The notes: generated by a model not told the origin, from the sequence alone. Positions 35,534 to 47,365 are shown, counted from the first letter of the stretch. The stretch: 64,000 nucleotides of DNA from Ulva prolifera (GCA_023078555.1 CM041197.1:8836842-8900841); one strand, 5' to 3'. Translations and numbers: made by a program.

Positions 35534-38500
35534 TCAATCATCATCGGGCATCGGTGTGACGACGTTGCCGCACTCATCGACCTTGAGCATCGCGAGTTCA
35601 TGGCACGTTTGCGCGGCAAAGTAGATATTGGGCTCCAGCAGCGTCATGCGGTAGTTGTTCTCGAGCAAGCCATGGAGGACCTCCAGCTGGTCGACGTTGG
35701 GCATCTCGCCGCCACTTGGGCCCCCCCCAAAGTGAAGCTCGAGCTGCAGCTGCGTGAAGCGCATTGCATCGCCAGGCAGCGACGCGAGGTAGGTGAACGA
35801 CCGGAACTCGGAGCCCTCCACATCGATCTTGAAGTTGTCGAGCCAATCGTGTCCGAGCGTCTGCACACCATGCCACGTTTCAAGACGTTCAATCCCATAG
35901 ATTAGCGGCAGCAGTAGGTCACACGTGGATTGAGACTTAGGCCATGAGGCACTGCAACTCAAAAATCGCTCAAGTCATGCACATATCCAATATACTGCCT
36001 TGCCTGGCGCAGGGGCAACTGCATGTCAGAACATCATGGCCACAACACCATGGCACGATCCAGAATGTCAATGTGTGACGACCTCAAGCATGCAAGGGAC
36101 GCTTTTGGGCCGTTTCTGCGACGGGCGTGTGTGCATTAGTGTGTAGCATGCGGCGCCAGACATGCAATGAATGTACAGACTCCGGGCACACGGACATGGC
36201 GAGGGGCAGCAACGCTTTCGCCATGAGCTGCTCAAGCATTGATTCTAGACCCAGATGTGTGGTGCTGCACTGGCCCCTCTTGCGTCCGATGCATGGGCGT
36301 GGGACTACCTCGCGCGCCCAGCCTTGGTCGGTCGGCTCACGCTGACACTGATGGCAGTCATGTATGCACACAATGCACAAGGCGCACACCTTCATGATAC
36401 TTGGCAGCGTCGCCATGCGGCACAGCGTCTGCGCATCGCCGTGAGGGGTCTCGTTCATGTCAGCAAGCACCGTCCCGACGTCCTCCATAGGCTCAGGCAG
36501 CGGCGCCACACCGCGGGGGAGGCGGGAGTCCTGGCCACAGCGCTCCTCGGAGCTGAGTACGCGGTCCCGTGTGTCCCGCAGTTTGTCTATGATCTTCGCC
36601 ATTGCCTCATCCCGAGTCATCACCTCGGGCTCGGACCCCATATCCTCCGAGACCTCCTCATCGTCAGGGTGCCACCTTCTGTCAACCAGGTTCAGACGCC
36701 GGCCCTGGTGCTGCGGCAACAGTTGTGTGCCGCCATAGCACGTCAGCGCGCTGCAGATGTTGAAAGTTGCGATTCCAAATTTTGAGGGATGGTGCGAGAG
36801 ATTCTGGCTTGCTGTGGACCATCGCTGGTGACATGTGGGTGCTGTATGGCCCGCATCCGACTGACGGTGCAATGAACGGTAACACGTGACACGGCTTGAC
36901 ATGTAGAGGGCAGCTCCACGAGAGTGGGGACAAAGGGGGGGGGGGGGGGGGGGGGGGGGCACAGCCTGGATGGCGCAGAGGACATGAAGCGAGGGGGAGG
37001 ACGCACGTGGACTCGTCGGTGTCCGTGTCAGAGATCCCGACCGAGTGCCATGTGATACGAGTAGGCCCATCGCCATTCAGAAGGGCCTCCCGCTCCCGCA
37101 TCTGGGAGGGCAGCACAGTGGGGTCAAAAACGTGGATCTCGCATGGCGTGCGCTCTAGCATGTCCGCCTCAAATGAGTAGTCCCCAAATGAACCGAAGGA
37201 GTAGATGAGGCAGCCGGGCCTGCAGCGCACGGCATGCCGTCCAGCTAGCCTGGTATATGCACAGCGCGCTCCTAACTAGCCGGAGAGAGGCGAAGGGATG
37301 TGGTACGCATGTATGTGTGCATGTTGGTACTTACAAAAGGACAGTGCCTGGGTATGGTACGGATTCTCAGGCTTCATGCTCAAACAGAGTTGCCTTAATA
37401 CGCGTATCTTTCGATTTCGGTACGTTGACTATGCATTTTACTCAAACGCACTATATCAGCGAATAGAACTCGTGTACGTTTCGGAAGGAGGGTAGGCACT
37501 CTGGCCTAGGACGTGTCCACCGGGAACGCAGAGCCCTCAGACATCGCGCAGACACATTGGCAACATCTACAGTCTCGCATAAATCCCCTGGGAACCACCA
37601 AATGGTCGCTGGGCATAAGCGGTGAAAGTGCCTCGCCAAAAGGCCATTTTCGCCGAAATTCGCGTTTTTGCCCATCCGGTTCGAAGTGGCGTTCGGCGCA
37701 TGCCCAATGACCTCAGTGGGCCGAGCACGCCCTTAAAACACTACAATATGTCCCGCATGTGTTCAGTCACATGCCGACCTAATCAAGGGGCTTCCGATTT
37801 GCGACTTGGTAGTGACGAGCCTGTATCTGTAACCGTGGATGGAGGCCACCGCTCCGGTTGATAGAATGTGCTTTGACGATCTAGAAGATTGATAAGACAA
37901 TGTGCGACTAGTGCGTAACGCCTATGAGGATTAATTCCCTGAAATGTCCCGGGTTTGTTGGCCTCACATTCGCCTTCGCGATCGGCAAGTGGGGTGGGCA
38001 CTCGGTCTGCATGCACGTCCACCGGGAGCGCGGGCACCTCAGAACGCTCTGGAAAGCGCTGGGAACGTCTACAGACTAATTAAAGCCTCCCGGGTGCCAC
38101 TATACCTTTGTTCCAAGTCGCTGGGCAAAGTCGCACTTTTCCGGCATAATCGTATGCATGGCTGGGCATAAAGACAAGTTTTGCCCAACGCTGCCCAGCG
38201 CTCGCCTATTGGGCTCAGAACATCCATTATAGTTATATATGGCCCATAACTAGGTTGTCTTGGTATTTGGTGGTGCTGTAGGCGGTTCAGCAGCAGCTTT
38301 GACATGTATGGGTCGCTGCACACCACCTGCAGCCTTCTTGGAAGCTACACTGCACGAAACAAGCACCATAGAAGTGTGATGTCAAGTATTGAGGTCTCCT
38401 GCTGATGTACATGCTATTGCGCTGCCTCGATGGCTCAGGAAGCATTGTGCAGTGAGCAACACACTAATCTCAGACTGAGCAGTATATGGCTGGCTGCTCA

Positions 38501-41164
38501 CATCAATATCAAAGGCTGGGTGGTTTACGAGCTAAACCTTGCTGGGGTCGTGTAGCACTGAAAACATCCAGTTGTGTGACAATTAAACCGCTTCTGTGTG
38601 ACACAAGATACATGTGTAGATGCCATGAGTCCATATGATGCTGCTGCGTCTTTCAATCGGAGACTTATCAATTGTCGCGTCCGGTGTGGAGTCAGCTATG
38701 TTTTGTTGCAAGCCACTCCATGTGTGAGCACATGTAGGCGTGCTGACATGTTTGTGAACGTGCACAAGACATAGGTCTGATGCATCAGGTGATGCACTCC
38801 ACTCAGACGTCGCGAAAGGCCGTGGGCGGTGTTTGAAGACTCACAATAACATACTGAATGCACACAGGCGGTCGTCTCACGTCGCTGGGCGAAAGCAGCC
38901 TTTTCGTCGGAAAGCGTATACATGCCTGGGCAGAATGACCCATTTCGCCCAGGGAGCGCGTACAGCGCGTGCCCAGCGCACGCCTAGTGAGCCTAGGACA
39001 CCTCTTATTATGTTGATTCTTACTGGTGGGACGTTATCTTTGATGTTATCGATTGCTGTGGAAGGCGTCCGAGCCGTGGTGACTTGTGGGGCCATGTACT
39101 GTCAAGGGGTCAACCACTCCCGCTACATGGTGGGCCCACATACGGCACGCAAGTTCGGCTGCGATTTTGACTGTTTGGGGAAAACTTTGGCTATTGTCTA
39201 TGTTGAATAGGCCTTCGTAGTGTGTCATATCGCGTTTGGAGAGTCTCCCCATCGCAAACCCGGGTTTTGTCGATTTACCGCGCTTTTCCCCAAACGAGGC
39301 TCGTTCATGCCCAAACGTGTACCATTGCATCGAGAACACACAACACACTCAAAATATGATATAATACTCACCGGGTTATGACATATTGCTTCTGTCACAT
39401 TTGTGGGTAGCATTCGGCAAGTGAGGTACTATTCAACGGCGCGCTAGGTGATGGGGCCGACATGGCAGGGCGCTCACGCACTGGTCAGGCGACATGTCGG
39501 CATTGATTGGCAGCATTGCGTGTTGAATATTGCGTGGTGAATGTTGCGTGTTGAAGGACCCTGCCTCAAATTTATGTGCAATGGGGAATGCCCATGTTTT
39601 GTAATGCACCGTCACATCTACACCTTATTTCACACCGCGTCACGAGTGCTCTAGAGCTCTAATGATACCACAAATGCACATCAATGATGTATGCACCGTG
39701 TATCCAGCATCCACCGCTCTATTGAAATATGATTCATTAGTGCACAATCACGAGGCATGATCACAACAAGCCAGAGTAACTTCACACGTCTCCATTGACA
39801 CTATGCAAAAGATGACCTAAGCATACCGGTACCTACGCTGACGGCTTCGTTGAGAAGTACACCTAGCAGGTGGATTGCAAAGCTCCGGGTCATGCTCCAT
39901 CACAAGGGCCTGTCAGGCCTGTCACAGGAATCAAGATACTCATGCGCCCCATGCCGATATCAAACGTTCTACGAGAGTGACGATCAATCAGGATCAGGCA
40001 GTGAAGCTTTGATATCTCGTGCATAATTCAGTTTGAGCCACTATCCCATGCTACACACAGATCGCAGGTAGGACGCCCTGTCCGGATATCCAGAGATTCG
40101 GACCTATCCAGCATTATCAGAGGGATTGATACGATTCAAATTGCATACCGTGCGTCACTATGTGGCCAACCTCCAAGAAACTCGGCCGTATACAGCTTCA
40201 TGAAGCCTCACCAACGAAAAACATGCAAATGCAGTCTTGCGATCACCAACAAGAGCTTTAAAAAGCTCATTTTAAGGCGTTTGGGGACGCCTGCTAACGT
40301 TTGGGGAGGTTTGGGGAGGCGACCGACCATCTGGAGCGTTGGGGGAGCCAGCGTCGAGACAGGCCAATTTCCCCCAGCCATATGAGCTATATCGACGATA
40401 ATGGGCCATTTTCCCGACACAAGTGAGATGACACACTACGAATGCCCATTCAACATAGAGAATAGCCAAAGTCTTCCCCAAGCGGCCAAAACCGCAGCCG
40501 ATCTTGCGCGCCGTAGGTGGGCCCACCATGTAGCGGGAGTGGTTGACCCCCTTACTATCACATGTAGGCAGCCGCTCTGCGCGATTGGAGCGCTATGAAG
40601 AATCAATACAAGTGGTGTTCACTCTTGGGGATGGATTGTTTTGTCGCTCTGCGGTTGATTGCTTCAGCGGCTCTGACCCTATTTCGATCTGGCTTGTCCA
40701 GCACATGGCATGAGTAAATTCATCAGGCTCAAAAGGCGTGCATGCTTAAACCATTATACAGTCGGGACACCGACGGCGATTCAACGATACCGACAGCTGT
40801 GATCGAGGCTGATCAAGCGGGTGTCCACATGATGAAGGTCATTGTATTGACACCGCATGGATGCAGCTGGCCTTATCGATACAACTGGCATGTTTGTCAT
40901 AAATGACAGTATCATTTAGTTGCATCCAGATTGTATTGTATTGCAAGCGATGTCACATCTCAATCCCAGTCAGGTTACATGCTGATTGCATGGTAGCATT
41001 GTGCAAGAGGCAGAAAACTGATGCAGATGTTTGCATACCGTTGTGAAGAAGAATGCAACAGAATATGTACGCAAGAGAACACACGCGCACGCGCACGCGC
41101 ACGCGCACGCGCGCACACACGCACACACGCACACACGCACACACGCACACACGCACACACGCAC

Positions 41165-41242
<78 letters not shown>

Positions 41243-44200
41243 CTGGGGCTGGTGCGTTTTGATATGTGTACGTATATGCCGTGGTCGATTGGGATGCTGT
41301 GATGCGTCTTTGCAAACTCCCCAGGCGCTTCACGCAACTTCCTGCAGAACCAAACATCAATGCCGCCAATCACTTAACTTGCACTCAATCACTGAGTCTG
41401 TGGTAACTAAGCCGGTCTAGGCTGGCGTGGTGCCCGCTCTCCATGACTACATCACAAACACGTCGGACATACCCGCACGACACCGGTTGATGGGTAACTG
41501 AACATCCATGAGAATATTACAGTGTTTTTGGGGCGTTCTCAACCCACTGTGCTGACTGGGCGTGCACTGGGCGCCAAATCCGCGTCCATGGGCGACATCA
41601 GCATTTGGGGCGAAAATAGGCCTTTCCCTGGGCAGTTTTCTATGTTTCGCCCACGGACCGCCTGTGTGCATTCAGTATGTTATTGTGAGTCTATAGACAC
41701 CGCCCAGGGCCCTGGGCGGTGTCTGAGTGACTCGCGTTCCCGGTGGACGTGTGCATGGCCCGAGTGCAGACCCTCCTCGCCTGTTGCTCCCTTAGTGGCA
41801 GGCGGTATTACATCTGATGTAGCAGCTATGACTAATAGGAAGTATCAGGCACTTTTCTTGCATATGGCATGAATTGCGAGTTCCGATCACCATGCGACCT
41901 GTGTATGAGATGCAGCTTGCCTGCGTTTGTCTACAGACCTGCAGCTGGAACGGCTGCACTATTGCCTGCGGTGTCCCAAAACATTTGTTCATGTATAGTC
42001 ACAGATATCCATTTCTGAAGGTCGAAACGAATGCCATATCTGTGTGGGCCCCGCTAGTGGGACAGCTGTTCAACTAGATGTTCTCAGTTTCAGATGCAAG
42101 TCAAGGCATGCAATACGATGTCATGTCAGTGAGTAATTCTTTGAATATATATTGAGAACGCAAATAAATCTGATTTAGCACATGTAAGCCACATATAGCA
42201 GCTATGATGTGAACATATGCAGGCATCCTTTGTCTGGCCGCAGAACACAGTATCTAAATCGCCACAGCATCAGCACACACGCCTCCGACCTGCACCTCCA
42301 TCATGCTCTCCTGGTTGTGCAAGCAGCATCAGGTCGCAGTTTGTGATCCACCCAAGCCACAGGCGGCATTGACTGCTATTCTATAGCCCACAGAGACCCA
42401 GAGCATGGAAACGAGCTGCATAAAGACCAATAGAGGCATACTAGGGGTGCCTGGAGGCCTCGCGGCATGCGTTGGGCGCCTGAAAGCGCGAAATGGGCAC
42501 AACAGGCCAAAGTGCCCAGCCATGCATGTGATTTCAGTCGAAAAGGTCGATTCCGCCCATTCGTGTTTAAGACGTTTCTGTGGTGCCCCGGGGGTTATTA
42601 GTGTCCATAGATGTTCCCATGGATTCCTAGGGGTGCCTGAGTACTGCTGCTCCGCGTTCCCGGTGAACACGTTCTAGGCCCGAGTGCCTACCCCCCTGTT
42701 TCGGACTTCAGCGTTTTTGGAGAAACCAGAATTTGCTCTGTGGTGCACCTCTGGGCCACACGTCCAAAGAAGATTTTGAACATGCCTCGCTTTGCACTGC
42801 CGGTGAGCAGCACATTACTGCATTTGGTGGATCTATCACAATCACATTTTGCGGACATGGGCCGTGGCAGGAATCCCGTCTGGGAAGAGGATATTGTAGG
42901 TGACAAAATTGGCACCACTACTGATGTCGAGTGCAGACATTGCAATAAAAAGTTCTTAGTATCTAAAGCTGCACAGTTAATTGCGCATTTCAGTGGTGCC
43001 AAGAAGGCCGGGGTAGCTAGGTGCACCAACATGCCTGTGCCTATTCGGAGCACGTATGGTGACGGGCCCACGCAAGCCACTGAGGCTCAGCCCGCAACTG
43101 CTTCGATCACTCAATTCTATCCTACTTCGGCAAGGCAAAAGGCAGATGTAGCAGTCATGGATTTCTTCTACGAACAGGCAGTTGCGTTCAACAAGGTCAA
43201 ATCACCAGCGTTCAAAGCAGATTGATGCGGTAGCTGCTGCTGGCAAAGGCTACATTACACCAGGCTACAACAAGCTGCGGGAGGATGGTCTGGACGACGC
43301 TGTGCACGCGAGCGGGTCACAGCAGCACTTCAAGCCACACGCTGCAGTGATGGCGTGCCAATTGGCTACTCGCTTTGCAGCGACGGATGGCCAACATGTG
43401 CCGCAATCCGCTGATCAACATACTGCCAACATCTCAAAGCGGCAACGTGTTCCTGCGGGCCATCGATGCTACAGGCGAAGTGCAAAGGAGCCGACCACTT
43501 GGCAGATCCGCTCTGCGAGCAGATCGAGGAGGTGCGTGACATCACTGATTTGCCTGATGTCATCGACGTGTATGTAGCGACATCCGAGTGCAATGCCACT
43601 GCACATCGGCGCCCAGAATTGCGTGCTGACAAGACTGACAATGCAGCTCCGTGCAAAGCAGCAGGCGCCCGTATTGAAGATGTCTACCCGCACATCACAT
43701 GGTTAGGATTTCTATCACACTCTATGGACCTCATGATCGAGGACGTTGTCAAGCTGCCACGGGTCACTGACCTCGTTGCCTCCATCAAGGACACAGTCAA
43801 GCTAATTCTCCGCCACAGCGCCCCGCTCGCCACCTTCAAGAGGCACAGCAGTTATCAACTCAGTACCAGGCGCTACTCGTTCCGCATCGAACATTATTAT
43901 TCTACAGCGCTGCATCAAGGTCCATGCCGATCTGCTCGAGACTGTCAGCGATCCAGCATGGAAGACATGGGCTAAGGGCAGCAAGTCGAAGACCCGCACA
44001 CCTGCAGCTGATGCCAAGAAGAATATACGGAAGAAGAAGACGCTGGCACTGGCGAATGCATTGCTGGACGTTGTGCTGCCGATGGTGACACTGCTTCGCC
44101 TGGCGGACCGCAATGCGCCCTTCACAGGAAAGGTCTATCACCACATGTCGCAGCTACAAGAAAAGATTAATCTTGCGGAAATTGAAGGACTTACGAAGCA

Positions 44201-46423
44201 GCAGATGGTGATGATCGGCCATATTGTGGCTGAGCGCTGGGAGTTCTCACACGCGGACATTTACGCTGCTGCCGATGCGCTTGAGCCAGAGCATTTCTAT
44301 GCAGGTGACGACTTCTTGTCATGTGAAGATGTGATGACAGCTTTACAAAGCATGTGCACGAAGCTGCTCAGCATGGACGAGGCAGTGGCACTCAATCATT
44401 TTACGTCAAGTACATTTGGAAGTTCGGGACTTTCTCGGGCCCACTAACAGAGGCAGCAGCTGAACGAGTGCCTGCACACTGTTGGTGGGGTATGTATGGG
44501 TCATGTGCGCCAGAGCTGCAACGCGTTACGGTAAAAGTCTTGGCACAGATACCTGCTGCAGGCCAGTGCGAATGTAATTGGTCTGACTATGACCACGTTC
44601 ATAACAAGAGACATAGTCGTTTGAGGCCGGGGCGTGCTGAGAAGCTGGTGTATGTGTACCGTAACACACGTGCAGCAGCAAAGTTCACAGGTGCTTTTGA
44701 TGAAGAGACAATCGAGTGGGCATATGCTACTTCTGGAAGTGATAGTCAATCTGTGCATGAGTCTGATCCTTAAGATGTATCTGATGAGTCTCGACAGAAT
44801 TCTCAGAGTGATTGATGCTGCATGTGGCCTGTGGATGGCCTTGTGAACATCACTCTGCACATGCCTTAGCATGATGAACCTGATTGACCTGATGATCTTT
44901 TTCACTTCTAGTCCATCGTGTTGTTCACTGCAATGATGTGCCTCAACACAGATGACATACACCGTGGCACTACCAAATCTGGCCATCACCGGCTTGGCGC
45001 CTCCAACGCCAAGCCAGTGATGTAGCCTATGCAGCGTACTTTTCAACCCCACCTGATTAGAGCCAACGTACCATACACGCATTTTTGCTTACCATAATTT
45101 ATCACGAAACGTACTGATGCAACTCTGTTCTCAAACTTATGCGAGAATTCATGGCACCAGGCCGGGCACCAGCACGCACCACAGCCCTACCGGTATGTCG
45201 TTACAAAGGACAGAGGCCGGGCAGCGAGCCGTTGCCAGGAATACACACGCAAATCCATTCACGCAGTCATGGCACTAGGCCGGGTACGAGCACCGAGCCT
45301 ACCGGAATGTGTGTAAGCATGATTACACAGCCGCTACATACTTCAATAAGGACAGGGGGGAAGGGGGGGGCACACCGCTGTAGGAACTCGTTGACGCCGC
45401 AGACCCACTTGCCTCCGTCGCCGATGACGCCGATATGCTCCATCGTTGGACATGTGAACGTCGGGCCCCAGGCATCAATGTAGTTGATCTGCATGCACGG
45501 CATCATTGTCAGCCAGGCAGGACCTGCACTGTGGCTGTCGTCCGTCTATACTTCAATATACAAGCTGCAAGAGGCCGTAGAATCGCAGAGCACCAACTCA
45601 AGAGACTAAGCTTCAATGTGATGCATGTGAGCGCGTGCCACTACAAGGCACATGCCAAATATCTCTTCATGGTGAGCTCTGCAGTAGCCCACAGGGTAGC
45701 AGCAATGACAGATGGCTGCGCAGTGGGCCCAATGGCGTAGCACTGCAATGCCACCGGCTCTGCCCAGGTGCCTGAGCAACGTGCGTTGGGGAATGCGCAC
45801 AGCTCAACCGTTTCAGTGTTCAGCAAACCGCATGTGCACTGTGCGAGGTGTGTAGCAACGCTCCCAACGCTCTCAACGCTCCCAAATGCGCCGTCGAGAC
45901 ATCCGCCATGGCTACGAAATGCTGGTGGCCAGTGCGGGGTGCAGGTGGCAACGGTTCGGTCGGGCGACCTGGTTTCCCGACACATTCCGCTCACAAGGTG
46001 CGGGTTCCAAGATAAGTCCACATGGACTAACACTGGTCGTAATTCGCGACAATGGGGAAGGAATCCAGTGGGAAAGTGCAGTCTGTGCCGCGTACGGCTG
46101 CCCGCTGGAGCGACAGATGTGTGTGCTATTTGATAATGCCTGCACAGACCGTCTCACGGACATAACAGAGATGAGCCGTATTAGGCACAGCTTACCTCGC
46201 CGCGGAAGCCGAAGTTGACTGAAGTGTCAAACCGGCCGACTTCGATCACCTCCGACAGGCGCTGGTTGAGGCTCGTCCTGTGGATACGCTCCATGGCGTC
46301 CCACTGCTCAGGTCCACGAAAAAGAATATCATCTGAACCGTCAGCGCGAGCCGGCTCTGCGCGTAGGCTGCAATGAAGGAGCAGCAGCGCTGCCTGGACG
46401 CCCAGCATTGCTCGGACACACAT
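35534..46423 (-). CDS. secreted METTL24/FkbM-like methyltransferase
   Basis: Predicted SAM-dependent methyltransferase of the METTL24/FkbM type, substrate unknown. Exons: 46423-46196, 45488-45376, 37219-37007, 36678-36390, 35860-35534, 389 residues; phase kept at all four junctions. Exon 1 begins with a signal peptide (MCVRAMLGVQAALLLLHCSL), so it should enter the secretory pathway. Exon 2 gives the family start WGPTFTCP and IGVIGDGGKWVCG. Exon 3 continues PGCLIYSFGSFGDYSFEADM and CEIHVFDPT, the cofactor-binding core. Exons 4 and 5 give MATLPSIMK joined to TLGHDWLDNFKIDVEGSE, the conserved acidic catalytic-side motif. The middle of exon 4 is an acidic insert. Intron 2 (45375-37220) is 8.2 kb and filled with mobile DNA, although exons 2 and 3 fit perfectly. 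Start ATG 46423 is chosen because the signal peptide follows at once. Confidence 0.82.
36935..36959 (-). repeat. poly-C tract (25 nt, C on sense strand)
   Basis: Runs as G on the plus strand. It is in intron 3 of the methyltransferase gene, 47 bases after the donor. Confidence 0.85.
37300..37350 (+). repeat. dispersed 120-bp repeat, partial copy D
   Basis: Diverged fragment with TATG-rich start and TTACAAAAGGACAG, near the 3-prime end of methyltransferase intron 2. Matches the start of copies at 19789, 20033 and 45150. Confidence 0.55.
37491..37757 (+). repeat. short dispersed repeat family R1, copy 1
   Basis: About 265 bp. One end carries GGTAGGCACTCTGGCC and a GTCCACCGGGAACGC block. The middle has GGTCGCTGGGC. 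The other end is GTGGGCCGAGCACGCCCTTA. The same order recurs in six other copies, which suggests a non-autonomous DNA element; no transposase is encoded. Confidence 0.6.
37992..38240 (+). repeat. dispersed repeat R1, copy 2
   Basis: Starts GGGTGGGCACTCGG, followed by CACGTCCACCGGGAGCGC. Core AAGTCGCTGGGCAAAG. Ends ATTGGGCTCAGAACATCC. Confidence 0.65.
38805..39018 (+). repeat. dispersed repeat R1, copy 3 (5-prime part diverged)
   Basis: Shares core CGTCGCTGGGCGAAAGC, the GCCCAGCGCACGCCTAGTGAG block and the CACCTCTTATTATG end with the other copies. Confidence 0.55.
39104..39345 (+). repeat. dispersed repeat family R2, copy 1
   Basis: Begins GGGGTCAACCACTCCCGCTA. The first 128 bp are, in inverted orientation, about 90 percent identical by eye to 40427-40551. 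The rest (CGCTTTTCCCCAAACGAGG) is less conserved. Inside methyltransferase intron 2. Confidence 0.7.
40260..40551 (-). repeat. dispersed repeat family R2, copy 2 (inverted)
   Basis: Reverse complement of R2 copy 1 over 40427-40551, ending TAGCGGGAGTGGTTGACCCC. The left part carries repeated GTTTGGGGA motifs like those in copy 1. Confidence 0.7.
40552..41078. other. intronic sequence without recognised features
   Basis: About 530 bp of AT-richer sequence between the R2 pair and the microsatellite, within the long methyltransferase intron. Similar unassigned stretches lie at 39346-40259 and 41786-42439. Confidence 0.5.
41079..41242. repeat. compound (GCAC/CA)n microsatellite
   Basis: About 160 bp: alternating CGCACG units, then CACACACG units, then a pure CA run of about 70 bp. 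The purine-pyrimidine alternation is unbroken, so it could adopt Z-DNA. Confidence 0.95.
41510..41790 (-). repeat. dispersed repeat R1, copy 4 (inverted)
   Basis: Starts near TATTACAGTGTTTTTGGGGC and ends CCCGGTGGACGTGTGCATGG then CCCGAGTGCAGACC, the reverse complement of the R1 head. Confidence 0.6.
42436..42703 (-). repeat. dispersed repeat R1, copy 5 (inverted)
   Basis: Begins GGCATACTAGGGGTGCC and ends GTTCCCGGTGAACACG then GGCCCGAGTGCCTACCCCC. It directly abuts the hAT-like element. Confidence 0.6.
42720..44775 (+). mobile_element. decayed hAT-type DNA transposon
   Basis: Transposase remnant inside methyltransferase intron 2. An ATG at 42857 opens a BED-type zinc-finger peptide (MGRGRNPVWEEDIV, then VECRHCNKKF ... 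LIAHFSG). The central DUF659-like region follows (KTDNAAPCKAAGARIEDVYP, HITWLGFLSHSMDLMIEDV), then VYHHMSQLQEKINL. The C-terminal hAT dimerisation region is at about 44460-44700 (HCWWGMYGSCAPELQ, CECNWSDYDHVHNKRHSRL, KLVYVYRNTR). These parts fall in different frames (43182, 43466, 44061 and 44354 start new ones), so at least four frame changes or small introns are needed and the copy is very likely dead. Terminal inverted repeats and target duplications were not identified. The catalytic-region order and the WW-YG dimerisation motif make the superfamily call firm. Confidence 0.85.
45150..45332 (+). repeat. dispersed 120-bp repeat, copy C plus partial unit
   Basis: The end of one unit (GGCACCAGGCCGGGCACCAG) is followed directly by a full unit (GTTACAAAGGACAGAGGCCG onward), with the tail GCATGATTACACAGCCG. 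It lies about 45 bp past the donor of exon 2 of the methyltransferase gene and matches copies A and B in the Fax-like gene. Confidence 0.85.
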
Positions 46424-47365
46424 GGCGCACTTCGTTGCTCTGCCCGCCTTGCAAACGCCTGAGTACTATTCCTAGTCACCTTGCCGTAAGAAATGTCACA
46501 AGCTGTCACAAGCGAGCCGTATCAGTGGTGTCAGCTATGGAGCGGGAAGGCGGGTTGCACTGGATGAGCCCGATTGTCACTATCGCGACGCTGGTTGCAT
46601 ATTTGCTTGGCGATATCATGTATGGTATTGTGTGTCGGCGATGGTGAAGGTGCGCCCCTTGCAGCGAACTCTGGATTGAACGTGCGATGCACCACCGTCC
46701 GTGCCTGGCTGTCGCGGCAGTCAGCCTGCGACACTCGCAGCTCGAACGCGTGCGTCAGTCGGCGGGTAGAGCGCACCTTGCCTGACGCGCTATACCGCCC
46801 AGGCCCGGGGACCTCGGAAGCACGAACGCCTGTGCATCGCGATGCATCGTCTCTGTTCACTGCCGGGCGAGGGCACTCGCGACACTGCGTCGTGTCGTTT
46901 CAACGCGTGGAGCTATTTCGACGTTGGACATGGCTATCGATCCGTGGTGCGTGTGAATTCTCGGAACATCCATAGCCATGCATGGGAGCATGGTCATGCA
47001 TCAAGCCTGCTCACGAGTCGAGTTTTGACAGATCAGGCAAAATGTAGGCTAACCATCGAGATGAGAAATTGAGCTACAGCACGAACGCAGCATTCTATAT
47101 GCTTCGCCCAGTCTAACAGCATTCAGTGATGATGTTGAGGTTGTGCTGTGATGCTCATGGCCTATGGTTTCACAAATGCGTGCAATGGGTGTCCGGCCCG
47201 AATTTGCAGCACGCATGAATGGCAGCACATACCAGACATATGGCAGCTCGGTGCTCGCAGCCCGGAACTGCCCGACCTTTTGACAAATTGTCTCACCTGC
47301 TCCTGTTTGCTGGTTCCTCTACTCGTTCAGGAATCACAATAACACCGATCGCGACATCGTCAATA

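Noticed and set aside
40970-41373. Cys-Val and His-Thr repeat proteins around 41 kb
   Set aside because: These are translations of the CA/CG microsatellite in several frames.
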